Under the pieces are notes generated by a model, which was given only the letters and a program-made list of their open reading frames with translations, searched no databases and was not told the origin of the DNA. The position numbers were made by a program, and so were the translations under genes. From the NCBI GenBank assembly GCA_025056865.1, contig JANWVO010000024.1, positions 21,787 to 85,786 of the forward strand: a DNA stretch of 64,000 nt, written 5' to 3'. The stretch is from Bryobacteraceae bacterium. GTDB taxonomy: Bacteria > Acidobacteriota > Terriglobia > Bryobacterales > Bryobacteraceae. Below, one piece after another: positions 54,428 to 63,839 of the stretch (position 1 is the stretch's first letter; each line of letters starts with the position of its first letter).

Positions 54428-54946
54428 TTACTGGACGATGCCGAGCCGGTCCAGAGGCCAGTAGGCGAAAACAGCCTTGCCGTAGATGGCCCGCGCGGGC
54501 AGCGGACCCCAGTGCCGGCTGTCGTTGGACGAGCTGCGGTGATCGCCCATCACGAAGTAGTGGTTTTCGGGAACCACGACCGGCGGCATGGAGGACCTGT
54601 CGCGGTAGTCCTCCGGCACATACGGCTCGCTGATCGGATAGCCGTTGACGAACACATAGCCCGAGCGGATCTCGACCCGGTCGCCGGGCAGGCCAATGAC
54701 CCGCTTGATGTAGCTCTTGGAGGGGTCGCCCGGGAACCAGAAGACGACGGTATCGCCGCGCTGGATGCGTTCAATGCCCAGCCGGTAGGCGAACTTGTTG
54801 ATGAAGACACGCTCCTGGTCCATCAGCGTCGGCAGCATCGACGTGCCTTCCACTTTTACCGGCTGGTAGAGGAACAGGATCACCACCAGCGCGATGAAGA
54901 CCGCCAGCACCAGGTCGCGGAGCCAGAACAGGACGTGCTTCCACAT
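54428..54946 (-). CDS. lepB: Signal peptidase I
   Basis: The product has 172 aa from ATG 54946 (a TTG 15 nt upstream is in frame). One TM helix (DLVLAVFIALVVILFLY) leads to the catalytic Ser36 in VEGTSMLPTL and Lys81 in YIKRVIGLPGDRVE. The later boxes GDHRSSSNDSRHWGP and the C-terminal strand FAYWPLDRLG match. It cleaves signal peptides of exported proteins at the periplasmic side of the inner membrane. It stands between the permease and the DUF885 gene on the same strand. Confidence 0.95.
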   Translation of the reverse strand: MWKHVLFWLRDLVLAVFIALVVILFLYQPVKVEGTSMLPTLMDQERVFINKFAYRLGIERIQRGDTVVFWFPGDPSKSYIKRVIGLPGDRVEIRSGYVFVNGYPISEPYVPEDYRDRSSMPPVVVPENHYFVMGDHRSSSNDSRHWGPLPARAIYGKAVFAYWPLDRLGIVQ

Positions 54947-55042
54947 CGGGCGTGCGCTCAATGTCCTGCCCCGATTGTTCCATGCTCCGCCAGCGCACTG
55001 CAATGGCCGGACCGCCCGCTCGGGGATCGCTTGAGGCTGCCC

Positions 55043-56836
55043 TCAGGGCTTCGCCTGAGGCGCGCCGCCCGAAGCGGCGCCCGGCTCGAGGCCGAGCACT
55101 TCCGCAAGGACGGGCATCGGGAGCGCTCCTTCCAGCAGCGCCCGGCGGTGGAATTCGCCGGGCTGGAAATTCCCCTGCGCTTTGGCCTCTGCCGCGGCTC
55201 GCAGACGCTTCCACGCCTGGAAGCCGGCAAAGTAGGTGGGAAGCTGGCAGGAGCTGAGCCTGGCGCGGCGCAGCTTGGCTTCGGCCTCCTCCTTCTCCTG
55301 GAAGGTGCGCTTCATCATCAGCTCCATCGCCTCCTGCTCGCTCATGCCTTTCGTGTGCAGACGGATGTCCAGGATGGTGTTGGCGATGGCGCGCAGGAGC
55401 TGCTTGTAATGGACCAGTTCGAGCTCCGGGCTCCGATCCAGGTAGCCCTCGCGCACCATCAGGTCGGTGGCGTAGACCGCCCAGCCCTCGACATAGGCGC
55501 CGTCGCCGAACAGCGAGCGCAGCACGCGGCGGGGCGCCGGCTGGACCTGCGCGGCGTATTCGAACTGAAGCCAGTGGCCGGGAATGGCCTCGTGGATCGT
55601 CAGCAGGCGCAGCCCGTAGTGGTTGTACTCGCGCAGCTTGGACTCCACCCGTTCCCGCGGCCAGTCCGGCGGAATCGGCGTCAGCCAGTAGAAGGCGCCC
55701 AGCTCCGGCTGGAGCGGCGGCGCGGGGTTGAAGCCGCCGACGGCGTAAATGCCTCGCATGAAGGGAGGCGTTTCGATGATTTTCAGATTGTCATTTGGCG
55801 GCAGAGGAACGATTTTATCGCTGTGATTACGGACGAATTCCCTGACTTCGTCCAGCGATTTCTGCGCTTCGTCGAAGTATTTTTCCCGCGCTGGCCGCTT
55901 TTCCGCCACCTTGCCGAGCACCTCCCCGACAATCAGGTTCAGATCCACGGGGTCGCGGTGGTGGGGGAAGTATTTCCCGTGGAGCGGCGAGGCGGTCTTG
56001 AACATCTCGCGGCGCAGGTCGGCCAGAGCCTGTTCGGCTTCCTGAAGGAGCTGTTCCGGGGTGGCGAGACCGCCGAAGACGAGCTGGAATTTCCTCGCGT
56101 ATTTCTCCGGCCCGAGCCTCCAGCCGTCGGGACCGGAGTCCTTCAGCGAGCCGAGGGCTCCGTTGAAAGCGCGCATCGCCGCCGTGGCGCGGGAGGCGGC
56201 TTCGCGGAATCTTCCGGCCAGCGCCGGAGGAACCTTCGGCGCGAACTCCTTCTCGATCAGCCCGATGGCGCCTTCGTTCTCCTCGACCGCGGTCTGCGTC
56301 CACACGGCGTTCGAGGAGGCGAGGTTCGCCTTCGCGGTTTCCAGGAACGCGGGCACGGCATCGAGCCGCGCGATGATGTGCCGCCACCGCTCCTCGGCGG
56401 GCGCGTAATTCAGCGAGTAAGGCGTGAACAGCCCGTTGCCGATCAGCTCGACGTAGAAAGTGGGATTGTTCTTCCAGTTCTGCTCCGTGTCGAGCTCGAA
56501 CAGGCCGGCCTCGCAGAGGTTTTTCATGAGTCCGAGGTCGGCGCGCTCGGCGGGGCCGAGCTTGGAAGCATCGATGCGGCCAAGCCGTTCGAGCCAGGAA
56601 CGCCAGTGCGCGCGCCTTGCCTCGACGCCCGCGGGCGACCAGTCATCCAGTTTTTCGTCGAGCGGGACGCCCCGGTGGACGTGGTAGCCGGCCGCAGTGG
56701 CCGTCACCGGCGAGAGCGCCAGGGTCGAATGGACGAACTCTTCCGTCAGGGAGCTGAAATCCTGGGGCTGCACAGGCTTCTTCGCGCAGGAGGACAACAG
56801 CAGCGCGGCCGGAAGGAGCAGTCGAAGAAGTTTCAT
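55043..56836 (-). CDS. DUF885-family lipoprotein, putative metallopeptidase-like
   Basis: The product has 597 aa. A lipobox (LLLSSC) sits at the end of the signal peptide. The body is mostly helical, and near residue 420 there is the HEAIPGHWLQFEYA motif that is typical of DUF885 proteins and resembles zinc-peptidase sites. Other family blocks are GGFNPAPPLQPELGAFYWLTPIPPDW and YVEGWAVYATDLM. The family is common in Acidobacteria and Gram-negative bacteria and is thought to be peptidase-like; activity is not established here. Located in the periplasm. A -10-like TACACT ends 12 nt upstream of the ATG. Confidence 0.88.
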   Translation of the reverse strand: MKLLRLLLPAALLLSSCAKKPVQPQDFSSLTEEFVHSTLALSPVTATAAGYHVHRGVPLDEKLDDWSPAGVEARRAHWRSWLERLGRIDASKLGPAERADLGLMKNLCEAGLFELDTEQNWKNNPTFYVELIGNGLFTPYSLNYAPAEERWRHIIARLDAVPAFLETAKANLASSNAVWTQTAVEENEGAIGLIEKEFAPKVPPALAGRFREAASRATAAMRAFNGALGSLKDSGPDGWRLGPEKYARKFQLVFGGLATPEQLLQEAEQALADLRREMFKTASPLHGKYFPHHRDPVDLNLIVGEVLGKVAEKRPAREKYFDEAQKSLDEVREFVRNHSDKIVPLPPNDNLKIIETPPFMRGIYAVGGFNPAPPLQPELGAFYWLTPIPPDWPRERVESKLREYNHYGLRLLTIHEAIPGHWLQFEYAAQVQPAPRRVLRSLFGDGAYVEGWAVYATDLMVREGYLDRSPELELVHYKQLLRAIANTILDIRLHTKGMSEQEAMELMMKRTFQEKEEAEAKLRRARLSSCQLPTYFAGFQAWKRLRAAAEAKAQGNFQPGEFHRRALLEGALPMPVLAEVLGLEPGAASGGAPQAKP

Positions 56837-56888
56837 GGCTTCGACACCAGTGTATCCGCGCCGCCGGGCGGCGGGCTTGCGCCACGCC

Positions 56889-57536
56889 TCAGAAGCCGAT
56901 GCCCAGGAAAAACTCCGCCTGGTTGCGCGTGGGGAGCATCTGGCCCGAGGTCCAGCGGACGAAGCGGATTTCCGGCGTGAACCGGATGCGCGCCGGGCCG
57001 CGGATCCGCACGCCGCCCGTGGCGATCCAGCCGCCGGTGTTGTCCGGAACCCCGGTGGTCCGGACCACAGACACCTGCCAGGGCGGCGGGCCCGCCTCGC
57101 GGTAGAGGGCCACGGTCAGATCCGGGGCGGGCATGCGAGACCAGGCGCCGCCCGCTCCCAGGAACGGCCGTGCCCTGCCCGCGCCGAATTCCCTTTTCAG
57201 CACGACGGGGAATTCCCAGCGGCTCCCGCGCCGGTCGTACGCGTCCCAGAAAGACGGGCCCGTGAAGAAGTTCTGCGAGGACCGGAACCGCCGGTAGAGA
57301 AACCCGGACTCCAGCCGCAGGTGGAAGGGGAGTCCGATTTCCACCGCAGGCCCGAACGCAAACCGCTTCTGCGCCAGGAAAGAATCGCTGGTACCGGTCC
57401 TCCCGGAAAATACCGAGGAATCCTCGTGGCGGGAGAGAAGGACTCCGCCCTTGATGCCGAAATAGAAGGGTTGTCCCCAGGCGGCCGCGTTCAGATATAC
57501 GGCGCCAAAAAGCAATGCACGCACGGGCAGGCGCAT
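56889..57536 (-). CDS. Outer-membrane beta-barrel protein
   Basis: The product has 215 aa when started at ATG 57536; the longer frame upstream lacks support. A signal peptide (MRLPVRALLFGAVYLNAAAWG) is followed by alternating amphipathic strands (FYFGIKGGVLLSRHED, FHLRLESGFLYRRF, WEFPVVLKREFG) and the C-terminal strand FFLGIGF with terminal Phe, the usual barrel-insertion signal. It resembles small porin-like barrels of the OmpW/PorT size. Substrate unknown. It is 52 nt upstream of the DUF885 gene and may share its transcript. Confidence 0.8.
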   Translation of the reverse strand: MRLPVRALLFGAVYLNAAAWGQPFYFGIKGGVLLSRHEDSSVFSGRTGTSDSFLAQKRFAFGPAVEIGLPFHLRLESGFLYRRFRSSQNFFTGPSFWDAYDRRGSRWEFPVVLKREFGAGRARPFLGAGGAWSRMPAPDLTVALYREAGPPPWQVSVVRTTGVPDNTGGWIATGGVRIRGPARIRFTPEIRFVRWTSGQMLPTRNQAEFFLGIGF

Positions 57537-57838
57537 TCGTGTGTGGACGCGGCTTTTCCGTGATTGGTTCCCTCCGGGCGAGGTTTTTTCATGGTTCGGA
57601 CAGAAGATTTCTGGCAGAACCGGGCCGCTTTTCCTCCGCCTTCCTCTTGCCGCGGCAACCGTGGTGCGCGGCCCGTCCGAGAGTGCGGGCTTCGCGGGAA
57701 AACGCCCGCAGGAAGGAACACCGCGCGGCGAGCGGGCTCCATGCGGACAAGGAATGAATGGTGATTTCGGCGCCTTCGACAGCCTTTCTCCGGCCCGGAG
57801 GCGGAGTCCGTGGCTGCCACGCCAAGCAGACGCGCCGG
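57537..57838. other. Intergenic stretch between barrel and pseudopilin genes
   Basis: About 300 bp with no supportable gene. The frames here give Arg/Pro-rich peptides. A CCTC-loop-GAGG stem with TTTTTT near 57570-57590 is too short to call a terminator with confidence. Confidence 0.5.
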
Positions 57839-58243
57839 TCACCACTCGTTGTAGGGAGTTCCCTCGAGCGAACGTTTCGTGGAGCGCGAGCGGACATCGA
57901 AGATGCCTGGCTCGGACTGATTCACGCTCGACACAGCGTCTTCCATGATGACTTCCCAGTCAGCCTGTCCGGTCATCGGGTCGATCGGAATCTGGCGCAG
58001 GTAGCCCTCGCGGACCAGGTCTTCGAGCGACTGCGGCGCTTTCGACTTGTCATAGGTGTATTCGTCGATCACCGTGCGCAGGGTGAAGAGGTTCTGCCGC
58101 AGCACGGTTTCGCGGGCGCGGATCACCGACTTCTGGTACATCGGGACGGCGACGCTGACCAGCACGGCGATGATCGCCATGACGATCATCAGCTCGATGA
58201 GCGTGAAGCCGCGCCAGCTACCATTCCGAATACGGCGTGCCAT
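57839..58243 (-). CDS. Type II secretion/type IV pilin-like pseudopilin, GspG type
   Basis: The product has 134 aa from ATG 58243. The prepilin leader MARRIRNGSWRG is cleaved before FTLIE (G12, with Glu at +5, E17), and a hydrophobic helix follows. The C-terminal part contains ADWEVIMED and ends GTPYNEW. The size and shape match GspG-type major pseudopilins, but no T2SS ATPase or platform gene is adjacent. It overlaps the preceding pseudopilin gene by 26 nt, and both are downstream of the secretin gene. The membrane helix and leader place it in the inner membrane and secretion filament. Confidence 0.9.
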   Translation of the reverse strand: MARRIRNGSWRGFTLIELMIVMAIIAVLVSVAVPMYQKSVIRARETVLRQNLFTLRTVIDEYTYDKSKAPQSLEDLVREGYLRQIPIDPMTGQADWEVIMEDAVSSVNQSEPGIFDVRSRSTKRSLEGTPYNEW

Positions 58244-58697
58244 CGGGCGCCCTCTCCATGGACTTCGTATAGACATCGAACACGTTCTGCCCGCCCCAGG
58301 ACATGGATTTCGGATCGTCCTGCGTCGAGCGGAGCCCCCAGTCGGTGGAGTTGGTGAACGGGTCGCGGGGGATGCGCCGCAGGAAGCGGAGCTTCCTGCC
58401 GGTGGGATCATTGGCCAGCTTCACGCCCTCGACGAGCTGTTCGAGCGACTCGGGGTAACATTCCGCGCCGAGCTTCTTCTCGATGGCGCCCTTCTCGCAG
58501 GCGTCCTTGTAACGGTCGATGGCCGAGCGGATTTCCCGAAGCGCATGCCGGAGTTCGCGCTCGCGTTCGCGGCGGACCTTGTAGCGCGCCAGCGGGACGG
58601 AGAGCGCGGTCAGAAACATCATCAGCGTGAAGGCGACGATGAGCTCGACCAGCGTCAGCCCGAATTCCCTTCTCCCGATGCGGCGTCCGCGATTCAT
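58218..58697 (-). CDS. Pseudopilin, paralogue of the downstream gene
   Basis: The product has 159 aa. The prepilin leader ends at G13 before LTLVE (E18 at +5), followed by the hydrophobic helix. An arginine-rich segment (RRERERELRHALREIRSAIDRYKD) and a longer middle part distinguish it from the GspG-like gene. Both end in the same motif, GTPY[S/N]EW, which suggests duplication of an ancestral pseudopilin or a shared docking site. It overlaps the secretin gene by 4 nt (ATGA) and the next pseudopilin by 26 nt. Confidence 0.9.
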   Translation of the reverse strand: MNRGRRIGRREFGLTLVELIVAFTLMMFLTALSVPLARYKVRRERERELRHALREIRSAIDRYKDACEKGAIEKKLGAECYPESLEQLVEGVKLANDPTGRKLRFLRRIPRDPFTNSTDWGLRSTQDDPKSMSWGGQNVFDVYTKSMERAPDGTPYSEW

Positions 58698-61039
58698 GGC
58701 ACCTGAACGGCGATGGAGGGCGGCGCGGCGGCGATGGGTTCAAGCCGCGCGTCGCGCAGGCTGATCTCTTCCACGCGGATGGCGGCCCCGCCGCGGGCGA
58801 TGGCCTGGAAGCGCAGCTCCAGCAGGACGCCCGAGCCGCTCATTCCGCCCGCGCCGGGCACGCGGTTCATGTTGACGATGATGAGGCCGCCCGCCTCGTC
58901 GCGCGAATCCGAGAAAGTGACCTGCTGGCCGTCTCCGCCAAGGAAGGGGCCGCGCTGCACGTCGAGCAGGCGCAGCACCTGCTGGTCGTAGCGGATGCGC
59001 ATCGGCGCGCTGAAAAGCTCGGTGGCGTTGTCGACCATCAGCCGCACTGTGAAGGTCGAATTCAGCGCCGGCTCGCGGGTGGAAGGCACCAGGGTGAGCG
59101 ACGCGCCTGCGGCGGGCTGCGGCTTTGCCTCGGCCGCCGGGGGCTCGGCCGGCTTCGGCTCTCCGGGCGCAGGAGGCGCCGGCGTGCCCGGCACCAGCGG
59201 CGTGCGCACGGGCTCGCCCGGCTGCTTTGCCGGCTCCGCCGCGGGCTTCTCGTCTTCGTCGGCGTCAGAGGCGAAGCTCACCTTGTAGATCGTGTCCGCG
59301 CCGCTGGCCACGGCCCGCAGGCTTTCGGCGGTGATCTCCGGCGAGCGCACGACGCGCGGCACCAGCGCCACCAGCAGGTCGGAGTTGGCGTTCTCGAGAT
59401 TCTCGCTCGAGAACAGCCGCCCGAGGATCGGAATGTTCATCAGCCCGGGCACGCCGGAGCGCGTGCGGGACACGTTGGCCTGCATCAGGCCGCCGATCAG
59501 CGTCACTTCGCCCTCGCGGGCGCGGATGATGTGCGTCACCTTGCGCTGCCCGATGACGGGCTGTGACAGGCCGCCGACGTCGATGCGTTCGCGGATGTTG
59601 GAGATTTCGAATTCCACCTGGAGCGAGATCTCGTCGCCGTGGATGCGCGGGGTCAGGTCCACGTTGATGCCGACTTCAGCGAACTGGAACTGCGTGGAGA
59701 CCAGCGGCGAGACGCCCACGCCGCCGATGCCGGGCTGGAACGAACCCGTCGCGTAGGGGTAGCGGTCGCCGAGGCGCAGCGTCGCCTTCTGCCCGTCGAT
59801 GGCCCGCACCTGCGGCGTGGTGAGCACGCGCGTCTGGCGGTCGCTCAGCAGCGCCTGCACGAGAAAGCTTGGCACCACGACGCTCCAGTCACCGCTGTTG
59901 AGATCCTTCACCCGGTTCAGCGCCACCGCGCCGGAGGTCCCGCCGCCGGTGAAGGTGACCGGCGAGCCGAGCCCCGGCTTTCCGCTGGACAGCGGCGTCA
60001 GGGCCAGATCGCGCGTGCGCGTGCGGTTGGCTTCCATCACGAGCACGTCGACGACCACCTCCGGCTTGGGCTTGTCGAGATCGAGCAGGACCTTTTCGGC
60101 CAGCGCCACCTGATCCGTGGTGCCGCGCACGACGATCGCATACTGCGAATTGACGGGGAACACCTTGCGCACGTCGGTGACGGTGCGCATGGCGGTCATG
60201 ATTTCGGTCAATTCCTGGTTGTTGTAGACGTTCTGGAGGTAAAAAATGCGCGTGACATATTCTTCGTAATCACGCCGTTTTGTCGGATTGTCCTGGGTAA
60301 CGAAGATCGTATTGGAAGACAGCGGCTTGTAAAAAGTCTTGGTCAGCAGGCTGATGTAGTTCAGCGCTTCGTCGAGCGTCGAGTGGTTCAGGTCGATCGT
60401 ATAGCGGCGCGCGTCCTGGAATTCGGCGTCGAACAGCACGTTGATGCCGGCGAGCTTGCCGACGGTTTCATAGAGGACGCGCGCAGGCTGGTTGACGATC
60501 TTCAGGCCGGCGATGCGGCGGTTGGCCGGTTTGAGCTCGGGCATCTCGAGCAGCCGCGCGGCGCGGCGCTGCGCTTCGCGGCGGGCCAGCTCGGCTTCGG
60601 TGAGGCCGCGCTCCTCGGCGGAAGGGGCGGGCTCGCCGGGCCGGGACTGCCGCTTCTTCTCCCGTTCGATCATCTGGTTGGTGCGGCGCAGCTCCTGCTC
60701 GGCAATGGTGGAGCCGGGATCGATGGCGAAGGCCTTCTGGAACTCGGCCAGCGCCTCTTCGAGCTTCCCTTCCCTGCGCAGCTTCTGGCCCAAGTCGACG
60801 TGGCGCTGGCTGGCAGCAAAACGGGCGCGGCGCACATGCAGCAGGTAGGCGGCGTCGGCAGGGTCGAGCGCCAGGGCCCGTTCGTAGAGTTCCAGAGCGG
60901 CGTCGTAATCGCCGCGCGCTTCGGCCAGCTTGCCCTGCTGGAGGAACTTCTCCGCTTTCCGGTTTCCGGCCGCGGCGCCAGGGGCGAAGGCGAGCCACGC
61001 GGCCGCCAGGATCACCGCTAACTGCTTCATCTTCGGCAT
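58694..61039 (-). CDS. TPR-secretin-cohesin fusion protein (GspD/PilQ-like)
   Basis: The product has 781 aa (ATG 61039; ATG 61030 is also possible). A signal peptide is followed by TPR repeats (about 30-130: FLQQGKLAEARGDYDAALELY, GKLEEALAEFQKAF) and a short secretin N-domain (about 175-240: ILVNQPARVLYETVGKLAGINVLFD-type, HSTLDEALNYISLLTKTFY). The secretin core follows (about 380-560: VLTTPQVRAIDGQKATLRLGDRYPY, GEVTLIGGLMQANVSRTRSGVPGLMNIPILGRLF). A Pro/Glu linker (about 590-640) leads to a cohesin-like domain (about 645-780: SLTLVPSTREPALNSTFTVRLMVDNATELFSAPMRI). It should form the outer-membrane gate of a T2SS- or T4P-like machine. The cohesin is unusual. Confidence 0.9.
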   Translation of the reverse strand: MPKMKQLAVILAAAWLAFAPGAAAGNRKAEKFLQQGKLAEARGDYDAALELYERALALDPADAAYLLHVRRARFAASQRHVDLGQKLRREGKLEEALAEFQKAFAIDPGSTIAEQELRRTNQMIEREKKRQSRPGEPAPSAEERGLTEAELARREAQRRAARLLEMPELKPANRRIAGLKIVNQPARVLYETVGKLAGINVLFDAEFQDARRYTIDLNHSTLDEALNYISLLTKTFYKPLSSNTIFVTQDNPTKRRDYEEYVTRIFYLQNVYNNQELTEIMTAMRTVTDVRKVFPVNSQYAIVVRGTTDQVALAEKVLLDLDKPKPEVVVDVLVMEANRTRTRDLALTPLSSGKPGLGSPVTFTGGGTSGAVALNRVKDLNSGDWSVVVPSFLVQALLSDRQTRVLTTPQVRAIDGQKATLRLGDRYPYATGSFQPGIGGVGVSPLVSTQFQFAEVGINVDLTPRIHGDEISLQVEFEISNIRERIDVGGLSQPVIGQRKVTHIIRAREGEVTLIGGLMQANVSRTRSGVPGLMNIPILGRLFSSENLENANSDLLVALVPRVVRSPEITAESLRAVASGADTIYKVSFASDADEDEKPAAEPAKQPGEPVRTPLVPGTPAPPAPGEPKPAEPPAAEAKPQPAAGASLTLVPSTREPALNSTFTVRLMVDNATELFSAPMRIRYDQQVLRLLDVQRGPFLGGDGQQVTFSDSRDEAGGLIIVNMNRVPGAGGMSGSGVLLELRFQAIARGGAAIRVEEISLRDARLEPIAAAPPSIAVQVP

Positions 61040-61158
61040 GTTAGGTCTTCTGCTTCAGGCGGCGCGTGCTACACTGGCTGGTTGGAGCCCCCGGCGCCGC
61101 TCGGGAGACTCTCCAATGGGATGACGAACAGGGCGCCGGGCGCGTGGAGAGAATTCCG
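61040..61158. promoter_or_regulatory. Divergent promoter region between the secretin operon and smpB
   Basis: These 119 bp contain TACACT at 61070-61075 as a possible plus-strand -10 but no convincing -35. I see no sigma-54 pattern. Confidence 0.3.
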
Positions 61159-61644
61159 TTGGGCGAGAATACACCCTCCGTCAAGGTCGTCGCCGAAAAC
61201 CGCCGGGCCTTCCACGACTACCATGTGCTGGAGAAGCTGGAAGCCGGGCTGGCGCTCACGGGCACGGAAATCAAGTCCGCCCGCCAGGGCAAGGTGCAGC
61301 TTCGCGACGCTTACGCCGACGTCATCGGCGGCGAGGCGTGGCTGCTGAACGCGCACTTCAGCCCCTATTCGCACGGCAACATCTGGAACCACGAGCCGAC
61401 GCGCAAGCGCAAGCTGCTGCTGCACCGGCAGGAGATCGACCGGCTGGCATCGAAGGTGATCGAGAAGGGGCTGACGCTCATCCCGCTGCGGCTGTACCTG
61501 AAGAAGGGGCGGCTGAAGTGCGAGCTGGGCGTCTGCCGCGGCAAGAAGCTGCACGACCGGCGCGAGGCGGAGCAGGCGCGCGAGAAGGAAATGGAGGCGC
61601 GCCGGGCGATGAGCCTGAAAAATGCAAGGAGGATCCGGAGCTGA
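61159..61644 (+). CDS. smpB: SsrA-binding protein SmpB
   Basis: The product has 161 aa from TTG 61159, chosen because GGAGAG lies 7 nt upstream and because NTPSVKVVAENRRAFHDY then sits near the N-terminus as in the family. A GTG 15 nt upstream is also possible, and no ATG fits. Family blocks are LEAGLALTGTEIKSARQGKVQL, EAWLLNAHFSPYSHGNIWNHEP and KKGRLKCELGVCRGKKLHDRREAE. SmpB brings tmRNA to stalled ribosomes for trans-translation. No tmRNA gene was seen in the window. It is 2 nt before pepA. Confidence 0.93.
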   Translation: MGENTPSVKVVAENRRAFHDYHVLEKLEAGLALTGTEIKSARQGKVQLRDAYADVIGGEAWLLNAHFSPYSHGNIWNHEPTRKRKLLLHRQEIDRLASKVIEKGLTLIPLRLYLKKGRLKCELGVCRGKKLHDRREAEQAREKEMEARRAMSLKNARRIRS

Positions 61645-61646
61645 TC

Positions 61647-63113
61647 ATGGAATTCACCCTGACCACCACCCAGAGCCGGGACATCGAAACGCCGGCGTTT
61701 GTGATGCTTTGCTTCAGCGACGAGCCGCCCGCGGCGGAGGCCGCCGGCGGCGTGCTGAAGATGATGCATGAGAGCGGCGAGTTCACGGGCAAGGCCAACG
61801 AGACGGCGGTCGTGCACCGCCCCGAGGGCATGAAGGCGCAGCGCCTGCTGCTGGTGGGCTGCGGCGAGAAGGCGAAGTTCACTCCGCGCGAGATGCGCGT
61901 GGCGGGCGGCGTGGCGGCGCGCGCCCTTCAGGCGCGGTCCATCCAGCAGGCGGCCATCCGCCTGGAGGGCGTCACCGGCAGCCCGGCGATGCTGCGCGCG
62001 CTGGTGGAGGGGCTGATGGCCGGCAGCTTCGAGCCGGACCAGTACAAGACGGAGAAGAAGAACGGGGGCAAGCTGCTCGAGCGGGTGGAGATCTCCTGCC
62101 TCGAGCCGACGGCGGAGCTGCGCGCTGCGCTGGAAACCGGCCAGATCACCGCAGAGGCGCAGAACTGGACGCGCGCGCTGGTCAACGAGCCGGGCAACGT
62201 ACTGACGCCACGCGTGCTGGCCGACCGCGCCCGCGCGATGGCCGAAGAGTGCGGCCTCGCGTGCGAAATCCTGGATGAGCCGCGCATGCGGCAGCTCGGC
62301 TTCCACACGCTGCTGGGCGTCGCTCAGGGATCGGCCGAGCCGCCGGTGATGATCCTGCTCAAGTACCGCCCGGAGAGTCCGGCCACCGCGGACCATCTGG
62401 CGCTGGTCGGCAAAGGGGTCACCTTCGACACGGGCGGCATCTCGATCAAGCCGAGCGACGGCATGGAGAAGATGAAGTACGACATGGCGGGGGCCGCTGC
62501 CGTGCTAGGCGCGATGCGCGCCATCGCGCGGCTGAAGCCGCCAGTGGCGGTGACCGCCTGCGCGCCGTGCGTCGAAAACATGCCCGGGCCGAAGGCGCAG
62601 CGGCCGGGCGACATCGTCAGAACCTATCAGGGCAAGACGGTGGAAGTGCTGAACACCGACGCCGAAGGCCGCCTGATCCTGGCCGATGCGCTCACCTACA
62701 TGGTCCGCAACGAAGGGGCCACGCACCTGGCGGATGCGGCCACGCTGACGGGCGCGATCGCGGTGGCGCTGGCCCATGTCTACGCCGGCGCCTTCTCCAA
62801 CGACGAGGCCTGGCAGCAGCGCGTGCTGGAGGCCGCCCGCAGCGCCGGCGAGCGCATCTGGCCCTTCCCGATGGACGCCGACTACCGCGAGCTGCTCAAG
62901 TCCGCCTTCGCGGACCTGGCCAATATCGGCGGGCGGTGGGGCGGCTCGATCACGGCGGCGAAGTTCCTGGAGGAGTTCGTCGAGGGCAAGCCGTGGGTCC
63001 ATCTGGACATCGCCGGAGTGGCGTGGCTCGAAGAGGCCAAGCCGTGGATGGCGAAAGGGCCGACGGGCTTCGCCGTCCGGACATTCATCGAGCTGGCCCG
63101 CGGCTGGGCGTGA
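61647..63113 (+). CDS. pepA: Leucyl aminopeptidase (M17)
   Basis: The product has 488 aa. The metal site region VGKGVTFDTGGISIKPSDGM and KYDMAGAAAVLG, and the signature NTDAEGRLILADAL, are intact, followed by DAATLTGAIAVALAHVYAG. It removes N-terminal residues from peptides using two metal ions and in some bacteria also binds DNA as XerC/D accessory factor. Hexameric in the family. The ATG is 2 nt after the smpB stop, so the pair is an operon; an ABC ATPase gene follows at 63129. Confidence 0.95.
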   Translation: MEFTLTTTQSRDIETPAFVMLCFSDEPPAAEAAGGVLKMMHESGEFTGKANETAVVHRPEGMKAQRLLLVGCGEKAKFTPREMRVAGGVAARALQARSIQQAAIRLEGVTGSPAMLRALVEGLMAGSFEPDQYKTEKKNGGKLLERVEISCLEPTAELRAALETGQITAEAQNWTRALVNEPGNVLTPRVLADRARAMAEECGLACEILDEPRMRQLGFHTLLGVAQGSAEPPVMILLKYRPESPATADHLALVGKGVTFDTGGISIKPSDGMEKMKYDMAGAAAVLGAMRAIARLKPPVAVTACAPCVENMPGPKAQRPGDIVRTYQGKTVEVLNTDAEGRLILADALTYMVRNEGATHLADAATLTGAIAVALAHVYAGAFSNDEAWQQRVLEAARSAGERIWPFPMDADYRELLKSAFADLANIGGRWGGSITAAKFLEEFVEGKPWVHLDIAGVAWLEEAKPWMAKGPTGFAVRTFIELARGWA

Positions 63114-63128
63114 GGCGCGGCGCGGACC

Positions 63129-63839
63129 ATGCCGGCGCCCACGCCGACGCCCATCATTGAATTCGACCGCGTCACCGTGCACCGCGGCGGCAAGCCCGCG
63201 CTCACGGACGTCTCGCTGCGCATCCATGCGGGCGAGCACACCGTGATCCTCGGCCCGAACGGGAGCGGGAAGTCGACGCTGATCCAGACGCTGACGCGCG
63301 AAGTCTACCCGCGCTATCCGGAGCGGTCCCGCGTCCGGCTGTGGGGGCGGGACGCGTGGAACCTGTTCGAGCTGCGGTCGCTGCTGGGCATCGTGACCAA
63401 CGGGCTGGTGGAGGCCTGCACGCGGCCCTTCACGGCGCTGGAGGCCGTGCTGAGCGGCTTCTTTTCGAGCATCGGCGTCTGGCCCAACCACCATGTCACG
63501 CCGGAGATGGAGCGCCGCGCGATGGAGGCGCTGCGCTTCTTCGACATCGCCCACCTGGCCGGGCGGCCGATGGACGAAATGTCTTCCGGCGAGGTCCGCC
63601 GTGCCGTGTTCGCCCGCGCGCTGGTCCATGATCCGCAGGCGCTGGTGCTGGACGAGCCGACCAACTCGCTCGACGTGCGCGCGCAGCGCGAGGTGCGCGA
63701 GGCGATGCAGCGGCTGGCGCAGGCGGGCGTCACCATCATCCTGGTCACGCATCACCTGCCGGACATTCTGCCGGAAATGCAGCGCGCCATTCTGCTGAAA
63801 AACGGCCGCATTTTCTTCGACGGGGACACGAAAAGCGGG
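63129..63839 (+). CDS. ABC transporter ATP-binding protein, 3' end missing
   Basis: At least 236 residues are readable from ATG 63129, 15 nt after pepA. Walker A is GPNGSGKST (43-50), the ABC signature is MSSGEVRR, Walker B is ALVLDEPTNS and the H-loop is LVTHH. The class resembles ModF/YlmA-like ATPases that act alone or with an unknown partner. The reading frame stays open to the window end, but only because of artefact sequence after about 63,839. The normal C-terminus, probably 20-30 more residues, is lost. Confidence 0.88.
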
